Of a DNA stretch of 64,000 nucleotides, positions 10,286 to 21,597 are shown piece by piece. The position numbers and the translations under genes were made by a program. Within the stretch, counting starts at the first letter, position 1; each line of letters begins with the position of its first letter. Origin of the DNA: Rhipicephalus microplus. Its lineage: Eukaryota; Arthropoda; Arachnida; Ixodida; Ixodidae. The notes beneath the pieces were generated by a model. It was not told where the DNA came from. It searched no databases and saw nothing but the letters and a program-made list of their open reading frames with translations. The stretch covers positions 206,953,101 through 207,017,100 of the forward strand of contig NC_134701.1 in assembly GCF_043290135.1 (NCBI RefSeq). The letters run 5' to 3'.

Positions 10286-12083
10286 CTAAGGGATGTAGTT
10301 GAAGCCTTGAAGAAGACGCTTGTTGAAATGTCGGTTTCAGCGACACCCGCGTTTTTAAGATTTTTCGTCTCTTCTTCCGGAAGTATTTGACCCCTCCTCC
10401 AGTTCTTTGCTATCTGCAACACTTGTGAGCAGGAGTGTCTACTTGGACAAAAAAAGAAACAATCAATTCGAAAACAGGTATCGCAGACAATCGATTAGCT
10501 AGCATGACGTCTGTGCCCAGCGTTTAAGTGTTTATTAATGCTTGGTTTCACAAAGAAGATGTGTTTGTATGCCGAAAGCAATGTTACGCCATTTTCTTCC
10601 GTAACAACGGTACATGTGCGGTCGATTCTCGGCGCTTATACGTAACGACAAAGAACATGTTTCGCTTTCAGTTCCACATGCGTGTGTGCGTAGCTAGGAT
10701 GACACACGTGCATGTTTTGATAATAACCGTGATTGCAGCACGTGTGTAAATATGAGGAGAGCTTGACATTGCGGCCGCGCTTTTATCAGTATTATCTACA
10801 CGGGGCGAACGCGGGATGGATGCGCTGTCACCCGGTTGTTGTCGCATCCCACAAACACCACTACACTGTTCGGTGGTCCAGACTTCAATGATTCTCGTAT
10901 GCAAGAAGAAAGAAGCAGTACTGCTTACTTCGCTGGCTTGTAATGCATGAAGAGCAGAAAAAAACTTCCGACGCCAGCAGCGTCAATGGGTTCGCCTTAT
11001 CTGCAAGATCGCAACAAGATCGGTCACGCCAGCGACAAGCACGGTCACCTCTTTGACGAAATAGGGGTGTAAAGTAGGCACAAAGTGGGTCAATCTCCCC
11101 TTGGTTTTAGCGTTGAGACACCACAAGTGAGTAGGGCTTAGCCGCCATTTTTTCAAAATTCCTTGACTAGCACTTCTATTCTTCCGTGGCGACCGATTCG
11201 GTGGCAGAAGCCGCAAAAATTGGTTCGCGAGTGATCGGCGCGGAGAGGGCCCTTTCGGCGGATTTCGCTGCCGCCGAACCAGATTCGGCGCACTTTCGGC
11301 GGCCGGAATGCTCACTGCGAACGCGCCCTAAGTGTTACTTTTGGTGCTATCCTCGCTGATTTGTGGGCGACATTACTTTGACAAGCGGTAACATGGACTC
11401 AAAAAACCATTATTTAAGCGAGGCCAGTGCGGAGAGAACGTTGTGGACGTTGAGGTACACCTTCAATTAGAAGAATTCATTTTACAACATACTTGAGCAT
11501 GCGAGCAGTAGAAAGTTCAACACATTTTTTCACTTTCGGTGAACTGAAAGATAACTTCACGGTATCCTGCTCTGAATGAGAGCGAGTGAGCACAGGTTAC
11601 TTTCAGAACTGCAGCCACTGCTACAACGTTTTTTTCAAATACGGGAGAACAGTTTTATCCTGCAGATCGTATCAAAACATTGCTTTCAGAGCACGAGTAA
11701 CACTACGTCTAATCACAATGATTTCATTTGTGAATACGTTTTAATAATTCTTATTTATCAGGAACAGAACAGTTCCTGTTTTAAACATGGTATGCGTACA
11801 TCCTAAAATGTACCACGAGCTGATACGCGAGCTTCGTCGAAAACTCGCCCTTTTTTAACGGCTTGCTCTTAATGACGTCAGTGCTCGGACTCATTGCGCC
11901 GGAACGGTGCCCGGTTTAGTCGGCCACCGTAAAATTGCACAATAACGACAGAACGAAACGAAACAAGCGTACTGCTGTCCGTTTCTGTTACTACTACTCG
12001 TGTAAGGAAATGGTGGCCAATGCATATGCACTACAGTCAACTCAGATATGCACAATTCTAATCTTTAGCCTCTCTTACTTTAG
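10286..12083. other. No recognisable gene
   Basis: About 1.8 kb without a recognised exon. A GC-rich stretch at 11,160-11,335 is rich in cggcgg-type words and partly self-complementary, probably a repeat. Any 5' exons of the cycle-like pseudogene should lie here or outside the window, but none is seen. Confidence 0.35.
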
Positions 12084-12149
12084 CGAAATGGAGGACGGAG
12101 AAGATCAGGATGCCCGAGCTGCAAGGTTGGAGACCGAGGATGCCAAGAA
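12084..12149 (+). pseudogene. cyc: cycle-like exon A (acidic linker before bHLH)
   Basis: A 66-bp exon bounded by a pyrimidine-rich acceptor (tctcttactttag) and a good donor (gtaagc). It encodes an acidic peptide containing MEDGEDQDARAA and ending TEDAKK, typical of the stretch just upstream of the bHLH. It ends in phase 2; its last two bases plus the first base of the next exon make a Lys codon, giving a continuous frame. No damage is visible in this exon itself. Confidence 0.7.
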
Positions 12150-12908
12150 GTAAGCCTCGCTAATCCCTGTCATTCATGTAGCAACAACCCGGCTATTTAG
12201 ATATTAGTAATCATACCATCAACGAACGAAAGCTTATCTCACGACTATTGGTCTTGGAACAAGCGCTGCACTTTATCGTCGTCGTCATGTGGTCTCCCGT
12301 TTGAAGCAAGCGCTTCAAACATCAAGTTGCCATAGGCAGACTATGACTTTTATTTGATGTTGGAGCGCGAAGCTAGACATGAACAAGGTCAGGTCATTGT
12401 GTTTGTGGATGGACATTTGTCGATAAGCGTTTATTTCTTCAACTGTTTGTTTCTCGTTTGTCTCTTCGGTTCAAAGACTACTAACCGGGTTTTAAGTTGG
12501 CTTTCAGCGATCTTTCATGATTATGATGGTCATGATCCCCTCCTGATTTTTCTCAGTGGGGTGCTCGTGCCCCCCTTGCCCCCCCCCCTTCCAAGCTGAT
12601 ACGTTAATGGGATATGCTAAGAGTTCGCTGTCAGATGACAAGAAATGCACGTGCCCAGTTGTTTTTTTTTGTGAGCCAGCGAAGTTCAATTACTTTTGCT
12701 TTCGGTGTGCATTGTGAGAGAATGTGTGCCTGCGTTTTATGCCTATTTGGAAGTAAGTGTAGGTGTAGCCTATAACTTTTTTTATTTCTTGATGCCAAAG
12801 CACGATAATGGCTAGAGATTGTAAAGGCGTTACCGCAGTAAAAGTGTCGCTCCAAGTGTTTTGCTAAATGTTCAGCCAACGGGCTAACGGCTGAAGCTAG
12901 ACTTGCAG

Positions 12909-13066
12909 GCAGAAGCACAGTGACACCGGGAAGCGTCACCGAGACAAGATGAACATGTACATTAGCGAGATGGCTTCCCTGGTGCCCATGTGCAAGGCTA
13001 TGTCTCGAAAGCTGGACAAGTTGAACGTACTCCGCATGGTCGTGCAGCACATCATGACCATGCATG
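12909..13066 (+). pseudogene. cyc: cycle-like exon B (bHLH domain)
   Basis: A 158-bp exon after the acceptor acttgcag. The translation contains [16 protein letters not shown], then [16 protein letters not shown] and VVQHI, a clear match to the BMAL/CYCLE helix-loop-helix. Family members have an invariant Glu in the basic region that contacts the E-box, in an EKRRRDKM context; here the context is GKRHRDKM, so the Glu is lost and one Arg is His. The exon should end after the first base of a Gly codon, as fixed by the phase of exon C, but the next bases are atac and not gt. The donor therefore appears mutated. Confidence 0.88.
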
Positions 13067-13383
13067 ATACATGCTCGTCACGATCACTAATGTCGACATA
13101 CTATGTTTCTTCAAATTTTTGTATTTACAGAAACTTAGCAAATCATTTACTGCACTGTTAATGACTAATGAAGCACAGAAAAACGATACCATGTGTTCGT
13201 TCAGCGATTCGCGTTCGTTGTGCTGAGATATTTTGCAGCGCTTGCTCGCATTACCAATATCAGTCTGTCAATCAATCTTATTAATCGACTCATGAATTAT
13301 TTGTGCCTAAGAGCATTACTGGTGTTTATGGCAAGTGGTCGTATTCAAATAATTGATAATATAATTTATCTTTCATCATGCAG

Positions 13384-13463
13384 GTTCTATAAATTCGTAC
13401 TCAAAAGGGCAATACAAGCCCCCATGATTATCGGACTACGATGTCAAAAACGTTGTCTTACAG
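13384..13463 (+). pseudogene. cyc: cycle-like exon C (bHLH to PAS-A linker)
   Basis: An 80-bp exon with a clean acceptor (catcatgcag) and donor (cag|gtaagt). In the phase inherited from exon B it reads GSINSYSKGQYKPP, a TGA stop, then LSDYDVKNVVLQ. This aligns with the family linker pattern N-x-Y-x3-x-Y-K-P-x-F-L-S-D followed by hydrophobic residues. The stop replaces the conserved Phe. Good splice signals with a nonsense codon point to a recently inactivated gene. Confidence 0.8.
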
Positions 13464-13609
13464 GTAAGTGATAGCGTAACTTGAATTCTGAAAGTTTATT
13501 CCCCCAAATAACCTTCGTGTAACTCAAGTTCGAAGTTATCCACAAAGCTTATTTTCACTTGCGATTAGGATAGCAATAGACTAACAATATCTCGTCGTAT
13601 TTACTGCAG

Positions 13610-13680
13610 CTACTCTGAGGCTGTCTTTTTCGGACATTACTTGGTGCCACGTCACACATTCTTTTGTACTCCCGCATGGA
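13610..13680 (+). pseudogene. cyc: Possible cycle-like exon D (start of PAS-A)
   Basis: An acceptor (tatttactgcag) precedes a stretch that in phase 0 reads LL, stop, GCLF. This is comparable with the AAxGFLF start of PAS-A. Further on, attcttttgtactcccg resembles the codons of the following ILYVSE-type strand in shifted frames. The match is partial and needs frameshifts, so the assignment rests mainly on position and phase. Confidence 0.4.
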
Positions 13681-13904
13681 TAAGCTTTTGCAGCAAGAAC
13701 CACAAAAGTGTTTATCAGATGATAACCACGTGCCGGAACATTCACTGTTTGCGAATGCTTAGCGGGAAAAAATTGAAGTTCATAAGCTGCATCTATAGTG
13801 TCACGTGAGGGTTTCCTACAATGACCTTAACCGAACTATTTCAGTGAGGCATTCAAGAACATGAAATATTGCTACGTTCGTGCATTATGCATATTGCTAT
13901 TTTA

Positions 13905-14051
13905 GGTGGCGACGCGCGTGTGTGCCTTACGAGGAACACGAAGGGTTGTCTCTGCTCGATCACTGGTGAACCGCTCACGCCATTATTGCTGGTTTTAAAA
14001 ACATCTCATCTACAGCCTCATTCATACGGCGTCGCATCTTATCCGTAACAT
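13905..14051 (+). mobile_element. Probable 5' LTR remnant of truncated Ty3/gypsy copy
   Basis: The stretch ends ...ccgtaacata, immediately before tttggtgaaggtgg, which resembles the LTR/primer-site junction at 47,007 (tttggtggaggctg). Within it, several words align loosely with the 163-bp LTR at 46,845-47,007. The left limit is uncertain. Confidence 0.4.
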
Positions 14052-14257
14052 ATTTGGTGAAGGTGGAACTGTTCACGTCTTCACCACGAAGGTTCGCATG
14101 GCCGCACCGTTCAGTCTACGGCCATGGGTACCAATGACAACAACCTGTCAGCGTCTCCTACTGTAGCTCCAGCCACTACATATATGACGATGGCCTACCC
14201 CCATAATCCCGGTACATTCTCCGCACAACCTGGGTTTGACTTTGACTACTGACTCCG

Positions 14258-15085
14258 TATGTACGAGCGTGTTAGTGAGACACACCGATGGGACCCTATC
14301 ATGATCCTCGCCAACATAATCTTTTACTTGGATGGCAACCCACGTGTTTGGTTCAACGCCCATGAGACAGAGATCACCAGCTGGAATATCTTCAAGGAGC
14401 GACTACGCGACATCTTTTGGATCCGTCCGGTCGCCAAATGGAAGCGCGAAAAGAACTCGCCACTCGTGTGCAGTCCTCAACTGAATTCCATGTCTCGTAC
14501 ATACACGTGCTCGCGTTGTGCCGGAAAGCGGACGAGCGAATGACAGAGAGTAACAAGGTGAACCACATACTCAAGGGCATTGTGGGCGACGCCTTCAACT
14601 TGCTCGTGTACGCTAACGTCACGACCGTCGATATAATTAATAAAGAATGCGGCCGCTTCGAAATGGCCGAAAGCCGCCGTGTCCTGCCTCAATTTACTCG
14701 GCTACTAAACACTGCTGTTACATCTACCAGCACCGATCTCAAGGGCGCACCACCCATGTAGGAGAACGTGACACGTATAGTTCGACGGGAGCTTGAGGCG
14801 TCAAGTCCAGCGCCATTTCCTTCACTTACACTCGACCATGGCACCGCACAAACGCCTCCGGCGGTCTCCGTTATTCAAGCCGTCGTGAGGCAAGAAATTG
14901 CAAAGCTCGCTTTTCCTATGGCCTGCTCTGTGTCCCGATCCGCCTCCAGCTCGCGCCATGACTGATATTTTCTTCCGCGATCCCGAAATCCGACGGAAAG
15001 GAGAACTGCAAACGACAAACCGATCTGCTTTCGCTGCCTTCGAGTTGGCCATGTCTCCCACTATTGTCGCATAACTTGGACGCCC
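14258..15085 (+). pseudogene. Ty3/gypsy gag remnant
   Basis: The capsid-like part contains YERVSETHRWDP and the FYL...WF...SW..FKERLRD pattern of retrotransposon Gag proteins, then, in another frame, KVNHILKGI. It ends in a CCHC knuckle (CFRCLRVGHVSHYC, about 15,026-15,067). At least three frames are needed to follow it. It is homologous to the gag at 47,086-48,344. Gag would package the element RNA; this copy cannot. Confidence 0.8.
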
Positions 15086-15346
15086 CCCAACCTGGAGCCC
15101 ATTTTCCTCTTCTCGCCCATACGACCACTCCCGTCGGTATTCGCCCAGTCGTGTTTATCCTACTTCCGATGTCCCTAGCAGCTGCTACACCACTCGTTTG
15201 CCGCCACCTCAATGCTGCCGTTCCCCATCCCCAGAACCACGCCGCTATCTATCGCCGGTCAACTATGGATTCTCTCGGACGAAAAACTAGATCATGCAGC
15301 TTCGGGAGGTAGTGCTGCATCAATTTAGACTGATACAAGTTCTCCG

Positions 15347-16080
15347 TTGACGCTCCCCACTCATTTGAACTTGATTCAGGTGTATGTGGACGGTATTTCT
15401 TTGACGGCGTTAGTCGATACCGGAGCTCAAGTGTCACTAATGAGTGCTCATTTGTGTCGCCTACTCAAAAAGTCATTACGCCTGCAGCGACTGAAGCCCT
15501 CCGTGTCGCTGATGGTGGAACTTTGGTCATCACTGGAATGTGTGCCGCTCGTGTTAGCATTGCGGGCCACCATGTCCCCGTTTTATTTACGGTGCTCGAG
15601 AATTGCCCTCATGACCTAATCTTCGGCACGGACTTCTTATCGGTGCATTTTGCCCTGATTGATTGTGCCGCCAGTACTCTCTGCCTAGAGCTTCCTCTTC
15701 TTCTGGATTCTCACCCTGAACTCCCGAACAGCCTCTGCACCACTGACTTCGTCTGGATACCACATAAAGTTCTCACATTGGTTGAACTGGCAACGCCCTC
15801 TCCAGTGCTCGACGGCGATTATATCGTGACGCTTATTACTGATGTTCTCCTGGCGCGTGAAATTACTGTCTCACACGCCGTCGTAACCATGGCCTCTAAC
15901 CGAACATATTTACCTGTTATCAATTTCGGTTTTGGAAAGCAAGTGGTTCAAGAAATTTCGGTCGCCACGCTAAGACCCTTATTCAACGACCGCGTCACCA
16001 GTTTTGCGACAGACGTATGTCCCGATCACTATGTCACCCGCAATGTTTCGCGTGCCTCGATGCAACCTTACTCTTCATGA
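15347..16080 (+). pseudogene. Ty3/gypsy retropepsin and linker remnant
   Basis: An aspartic-protease active site, VDTGAQVSLM, is intact at 15,413-15,442. A frameshift in an A-rich run near 15,465-15,475 moves the rest of the domain (HDLIFGTDFL) into the next frame. The last part is the protease-RT linker. Catalytic Asp-Thr-Gly is retained, unlike in the element at 48.4 kb. Confidence 0.75.
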
Positions 16081-16690
16081 TCGCTCCAGACCTCAAACCT
16101 GAGAAGTTAGCCGCGCTCTGCTGCCTTCTGGCTTCATACCGCGACATATTTGACATTGACAGCCGTCCACTCGGCCAGATTTCACTCGTCAAGCACCGCA
16201 TTAACACAGGTGATTCTCTTCTCTTTAATCGCTGAGCATACCGGGTGTCTGCCCTCGAGCGTAAGGTAATTCAACAGGAAGTCACCAAGATGCTAGCCAA
16301 AGGAATTATCGAACTCTCTTCGAGCCCTTGGGCGTCCCCCGTTGTACTCGTTAAAGAAAAAAAGATCACATGTGGCGCTTCTGCGTTGATTACCGTCATC
16401 TGAATAGAATCACAAAAAAGGACGTTTACCCTTTGCCCCGCATCGATGACGCTTTTTACTGTCTCCACGGCGCCCGATACTTCTCTTCAATAGACCTACG
16501 TTGCGGCTATTGACAGATTGCTGTTGACGAAAAAGACCAAGAGAAGACTGAGTTTGTAGCTCCAGATGGCCTATATCAGTTCAAGGTTATGCCGTTTGGG
16601 CTATGTGACGCCCCATCCACGTTAGAGCGCATGATGAACTCTCTGCTACAAGGGTTCAAATGGTCAATATGTCTTTGTTACCTATACAAA
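16081..16690 (+). pseudogene. Ty3/gypsy reverse transcriptase N-terminal remnant
   Basis: Fingers-palm motifs are visible across frames: [54 protein letters not shown] interrupts at about 16,513. The sequence ends with CLCYL and then AT-rich DNA, so the catalytic Asp pair is missing. Non-functional. Confidence 0.8.
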
Positions 16691-17613
16691 ATACAATATA
16701 CAAAATAGACGAGACAGGGTCATATTGCTAATACAAAAGTTTAGTTTGTTTATGATTAGTAATTTCAAGTGACATGTTGTTCGATTAGCTTGTTGTTATT
16801 AGAATTATTTGAATAAGTTGTTCAATAAAAATGCCTACTTGTTTTCTCTACCCCGTATTACAAATGCATGCATAATCTTTTCGCGGTCGTTTTCAACGAT
16901 AACCTAGTTCATGGTTTTGTTTTGCTATTACTAAAATTGTTTGATTACGTGTTCTTTAACAGTAATATATAACCTATGATTTGCATGTCATTTTGTAATA
17001 CCGGCTTTTTTGTGTTTTCCATCAATATGAATCTGTGTAAACAAATGTTCGTTTTCATATGACTTCCCTGCTATAATCTCTGATGAGGTTGGCAGTATTG
17101 TTAAATAAATAAAATACATAAACGTCAACACAGCACATCGATAGAGTACGCGGCTGCGTGTCGGCAGATTGAGAACTGAAGTAAATTTGAAAAGACAAAA
17201 AGGAAGAAATAGGCGCAGTTCTGTTACTGCCTCTCTTAAACGAGGGCACCTCCACAGTTCTGCGCAGGGGAGGGAAGAATTAGAATGAAATGGAGAGGAG
17301 AAAAGAGTCAAGAAAAAGGTGGAGGAAAAAAAGGTGCACTCTATCTGCCAGACGCGCGCGCGCAAGAAGACCCGCATGCCACGCGCAGTCGACTGAGATT
17401 ACCACAAAGAAAGCCGGGGGTACAGTGATGTGCGCGTTGTATCACGGTCCAGAGAACTCACGAAGTGCAGCCGGTTCATCCAGGGAGAAGCCAAACCGAT
17501 GAGCCATGGACTCGAAGGCGAGCAGGGGCACAACACAAAGATTGCGCTTGTGGGAGCCAACTGGGAGGGCCCTGAGCGCCATTCGAAGTCCCGAAGCAAG
17601 GCCAGTCAAGATT
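16691..17613. other. No recognisable gene
   Basis: AT-rich sequence to about 17,150, then purine-rich DNA (aggaaaaaaagg, 17,285-17,340). The minus strand of 17,400-17,613 may continue the ORF1-like remnant listed next. Confidence 0.35.
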
Positions 17614-18048
17614 TCATTCCTGGTTTTGATTCAAGTTCCTGCGAGGTCGAGGAAGTGGGCTCAGTCGTCGTGCTTCTGGGGATGACGACAGGAGCCGGTG
17701 GCTGTGAAAAAGCGCGCGGTGTCTGCGTCGCCGTCGAGCACTTCTGTATGATGGTAGGGGCCGGCTGAGTTTTAGATGAGGGCGAGGCCGTCTTCGTTGT
17801 ATTGGGGATGACTGGCACACTCGGTGTAGGGCGAGGGTGGCCTCCGAGGTCGTGTCGCCGATACCAATGAGCGCATCTCGGAAGGAGCGTCCCTTGATGG
17901 AAGAACTGCTGCCAGGGGTCCTATAGCGTGCTTCAGGGCTTGGTGGTGAGTCACGGTGCCGTCGGTTGAGGGCATGATGACCGCAACCCTGCGATGGAGC
18001 TGCCAAGCTGGACAGCGGGGCTAGGTTGCAGGGTGTTTCCCGAGACAA
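17614..18048 (-). pseudogene. Possible LINE ORF1 C-terminal remnant
   Basis: On the minus strand, in two frames, a Ser/Thr/Pro-rich protein is seen with words such as KCSTATQT and TTTEPTSSTSQE. These resemble the low-complexity C-terminal part of ORF1 proteins of I-type LINEs in arthropods. No zinc knuckle is seen, so the call is tentative. The GC content is far higher than the flanks, consistent with an inserted element. Confidence 0.3.
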
Positions 18049-18223
18049 TTATGCAGCGAGGGTGTGCTGCACACAACCCTGGGGCATGCTTGATGCCTTA
18101 GTGCAGGCACCGTTCGTCTCGAGAGCAGGTGGCGGTTGCGTGCCCGAAGCGGCCGCAACGGGAGCACTACAGGGGCCTGGGCTGGCAGGGTCGAACAGGA
18201 CGCCTTTGCTTATCCGGCGTGTC

Positions 18224-18286
18224 AGTCACGGCGTCTCTCATAATCGTATAGTGGTTTTGGGGCATTAAACCCCACATATTAATCAT
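18224..18286 (+). mobile_element. Ruka-like SINE, 3' end fragment
   Basis: Only the 3' part survives: cggcgtctctcataatcgta, then gtggttttggggcattaaac and cccacatatt. The tRNA head is missing, consistent with 5' truncation or later deletion. Confidence 0.75.
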
Positions 18287-18902
18287 TTCTGACACCTTTG
18301 TCCTGGCTAGACAGGGTCCCATAAAACCACATGCTTCACCTCTGCAGAAGCCATCTGGTTTGATGACAGAGGCTTGCCAACGTTACGGTTTCTTGTTTCG
18401 AATTCAAATAAAAATATTTTTTATCGCTTCTAGTCTTTCAGTATGTGGAACATTTCTGTCAGCTGTGTAGACGAAGGAAAACACTAATAATTTTGAATCT
18501 CAAGATTTATGCTTCATGGTTACATTAAAGTTTTGGGCCTTGGTGGACAAAATGTTTCTCGAAGAACACTTTAACTGCTTCAGACGCCTTTGAAAGCTGA
18601 GGGTGGTGACAATTCGTTATCACAACTCTCAAAAACAATCCAGAATATAGTTTGTAAAATAGTTGGTGCAAGGTCACTTGGAAGTTTGTAAAAAAGTGGT
18701 GTCCTAGAGTTTGAATGGACCACGAAACTTTACCGCTTAGAATGATACGTTATGAAGCAGGCGGGGAGTATTACCACATTTAGATATTTTGCTGAGCGCA
18801 CCTCTATTTCATGTTATGCGCTGGTGAATCGCAGTCCAAAATAAGTAACGGCCGCTTACAAGTGCACAATGGCGTTTTATTCTGATGAAATCTAAAATCG
18901 AT
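18287..18902. other. No recognisable gene
   Basis: AT-rich; no exon or element recognised. Missing PAS exons of the cycle-like gene were looked for and not found. Confidence 0.35.
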
Positions 18903-18906
18903 ATAT

Positions 18907-19313
18907 TGTCACGGGGTCGTGACGTGGCCGAAGACAGGAGACTTCGTGTTAGGATTTAACTGTTTATTTGGGCGAACCTGTGCCCAGTAAACGGAAAGTC
19001 TGATTACAGCATCAGTCCTGCACAGATAGCAGTCTCGGACTGATAGCGGCGAACGGAGTGTCGGCCTTAGTTCAACTACTGACAAGCGGCGAAGCGCGTC
19101 GGCATTTATACTCTTGCCATCGAATGTTCTAGCGTTATCGCTGGCGGTGGCGTAGGTTCCAGAGCAATCTGTACCATTCGCACAGTGGGCGTGATCTTAT
19201 CGAAATGATCTACTACAGTACGGAACCTTCTCGAAAACTGCAGGCGCGGTTTGCGCTGAGAATCGTGTGGTGTTTTGGGACGATAACGAAAACTTGAGAA
19301 ATAGAACGTGGCA
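18907..19313 (-). repeat. 3' LTR of the minus-strand Ty3/gypsy element
   Basis: 407 bp and uninterrupted. It shows the intact form of the site ctcggactgatagcgg that is split by the LINE in the partner LTR. Confidence 0.92.
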
Positions 19314-19326
19314 TTGCCCCCCTCTG
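19314..19326 (-). other. Polypurine tract
   Basis: On the minus strand cagaggggggcaa lies directly against the 3' LTR, as expected for the plus-strand primer of a Ty3/gypsy element. Confidence 0.75.
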
Positions 19327-19400
19327 AAAAAAGGCATCGTCCCGATGCTTTAACTAAAGATGAAAATACAATAATAATGCAAGAAAGTTCAATGAATAAA

Positions 19401-20531
19401 TTACGATGAAACAATAATACAAAAAAAACACTGTTTCAGTTTGTTAACGCGCATAAAACGGCGTGATGTGCGCGACATGCACGACTTCAGGTCGCGATCG
19501 GCGTCGTTGAGAGTTCGTGATGCCGTCGGGGACAACCTCGTAATCAAGTGGGCCGAGACGTCGAACCACCCTGTACGGTTTGAAGTAGCGTCACAGAAGC
19601 TTTTCACTTAGTCCACGTCGGCGTATCGGCGTCCACACCCAGACACGTTCACCGGGCTGGTATTCCACGAAGCGTCGTCGAAGGTTGTAACGGTGGCTGT
19701 CTGTCGTCTGTTGATTCTTGATACGGAGACGCGCAAGTTGTCGGGCTTCTTCGGCACGTTGAAGGTACTCGCTCACATCGAGGCTTTCTTCGTCGGTGAC
19801 ATTGGGTAACATGGCATCGAGCGTCGTTGCCGGGCTGCTTCCGTAGACCAATTTGTATGGAGATATCTGCGTCGTCTCCTGCACCGCCGTATTGTATGCG
19901 AAGGTCACATACGGAAGAATGGCGTCCCACGTCTCGTGTTCGACATCGACGTACATTGACAGCATGTCGGCGATCGTCTTGTTAAGCTGCTCGGTCAGGC
20001 CGTTGGTCTGTGGGTGGAACGCTGTCGTCCGACGGTGGTTTGTTTGACTGTATGCCAAGATCGCTTGAGTTAAGTCGGCAGTGAATGCCGTTCCTCTGTC
20101 GGTGATAAGAACCTCCGGGGCGCCGTGACGTAGGACGATATTTTCGACGAAGAACTTAGCTACCTCGATGCACTGCCTTTTGGCAGGGCTTTCGTCTCGG
20201 CGTAGCGGGTGAGGTAGTCGGTAGCTACCACGATTCACTTGTTTCTGAAAGCCAACGTCAGGAACGGCCCTAGTAGGTCCATACTAATCTGCTGGAAAGA
20301 ACGGCAAGGTGGATCAATTGGCTGCAGAAGTCCCGCTGGCCTTGTCGGCGGTGTCTTGCGTCGCTGACAGTCTTGGCATATCCTCGCATAACCAGTGACG
20401 TCGGTGGTAAGACGTGGCCAGTAGTACCTTTCTTGTATCCTCGCGAGCGTGTGAGAAACACCGAGGTGCCCTGCCGTCGGATCGTCGTGCAGGGCCTGCA
20501 GGAGTTCTAGTCGCTGAGCTGAAGGCACCAC
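19401..20531 (-). pseudogene. Ty3/gypsy integrase, broken
   Basis: The zinc-binding region (HDDPTAGH and CQDCQRRK, about 20,345-20,500) is followed by the catalytic core. The first Asp lies in ATDYLTRYAE, the second in ITDRG, and the Glu in NGLTEQLN. C-terminal chromatin-proximal sequence (RVWVWTPIRRRG) then runs into the 3' end. Damage includes a TGA in place of Trp before the first catalytic Asp (about 20,236), a frameshift near 20,170 and further shifts near 19,600. DD35E residues are all still readable. It would insert element cDNA into the genome if intact. Confidence 0.88.
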
Positions 20532-21597
20532 AAGGAGGTACTTGGCTCGAAGCGGTGAAAAGTTTTCTTTTGTAGAAGACCGTTTCGTAGGAAAAACGAC
20601 GCAAGTGCGCGCTTGAATACCTTCGGGACTTCGGCGGTCCGGCCTTCGAGGTATTTTATTAGGGCCTTAAGTTCCCGGTCGGCCCGCTGTCGTTCAGCGA
20701 AGTCGTCTGTAGTTATCGTTCCCAAGAAGTAGTCGTCATCCGTGTCGTCGGGTAGCGGTTGGTCGACAGGCGCACGAGAGAGACAGTCGGCGTCGGAGTG
20801 TTTTTTGCCGGACTTGTAAATGACAGTAATGTCATATTCTTGAAGTCTCAGGCTCCATCGTGCGAGGCGACCTGAAGGGTCCTTCAAGGTGGCTAGCCAA
20901 CACAAGGCGTGGTGGTCGCTCACAACTTTGAAGGGCCTGCCGTAGAGGTAGGGGCGAAATTTCGACGTAGCCCAGATGATGGCGAGGCACTCCATTTCTG
21001 TTGTGGAATAATTTGCTTCTGCTTTGGATAGCGATCGGCTGGCGTACCTTATAACCCTTTCAAGTCCGTCAGCCCTCTGCACAAGAACGGCGCCAAGACC
21101 TACGCTGCTTGCGTCAGTATTTATTTCTGTCTCGGCGAATTCGTCGAAATGGGCAAGTAACGGAGGCGTCTGGAGGCGATGTTTAAGCTCCTGAAAAGCG
21201 TGTTCCTGTGGCGTTTCCCACTTGAATTCCACGTCGGCCTTGGTAAGGTTAGTGAGAGGATCGGCGATGCGGGCGAAGTTTTTGACGAACCGCCTATAAT
21301 AGGCGCACAGGCCCAGAAATCGGTGCATGGCCTTCTCGTCAGCGGGCGCCGTAAAGTCGGCGATGGCGGCTGTTTTCCGTGGATCGGGACGAACTTCAGA
21401 CTTGCTGATAACGTGCCCCTAGAAACAAGAGCTCCTCATATGCAAATCTGCACTTTTCTGGCTTCAGTGTGAGTCCGGACTTTTTGATGGCTTGAAGTAC
21501 AGCTTCAAGGCGCCGAAGACGCTCGTCGAAATTCGAGAAAAACACGACGACGTCGTCCAAGTACACAAGGCAAGTCTGCCACTTCAATCCTGCGAGA
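20507..21597 (-). pseudogene. Ty3/gypsy reverse transcriptase C-terminus and RNase H, broken
   Basis: The frame begins just upstream of the catalytic motif (WQTCLVYLDDVVVF). A break follows near 21,400, then the thumb/connection (HRFLGLCAYYRRFVKNFA) and RNase H ([34 protein letters not shown]). Everything upstream of the YLDD region is deleted. RNase H would remove RNA from the RNA-DNA hybrid. It has the usual gypsy order RT-RNase H-integrase. Confidence 0.9.

Larger units (their letters stand above)
14052..16690 (+). mobile_element. Truncated, decayed Ty3/gypsy internal region
   Basis: Gag, retropepsin and the first part of reverse transcriptase occur in order, related to the element at 46,845-52,083. 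The sequence breaks off at about 16,690 in the codons just before the reverse-transcriptase YxDD motif; RNase H, integrase and the 3' LTR are absent. Many frameshifts and stops are present. Confidence 0.85.

Noticed and set aside
13067..13383. Possible U12-type AT-AC intron after the bHLH exon
   Set aside because: The start atacatgctc does not fit the U12 donor consensus, and the partner acceptor is AG with a normal pyrimidine tract.
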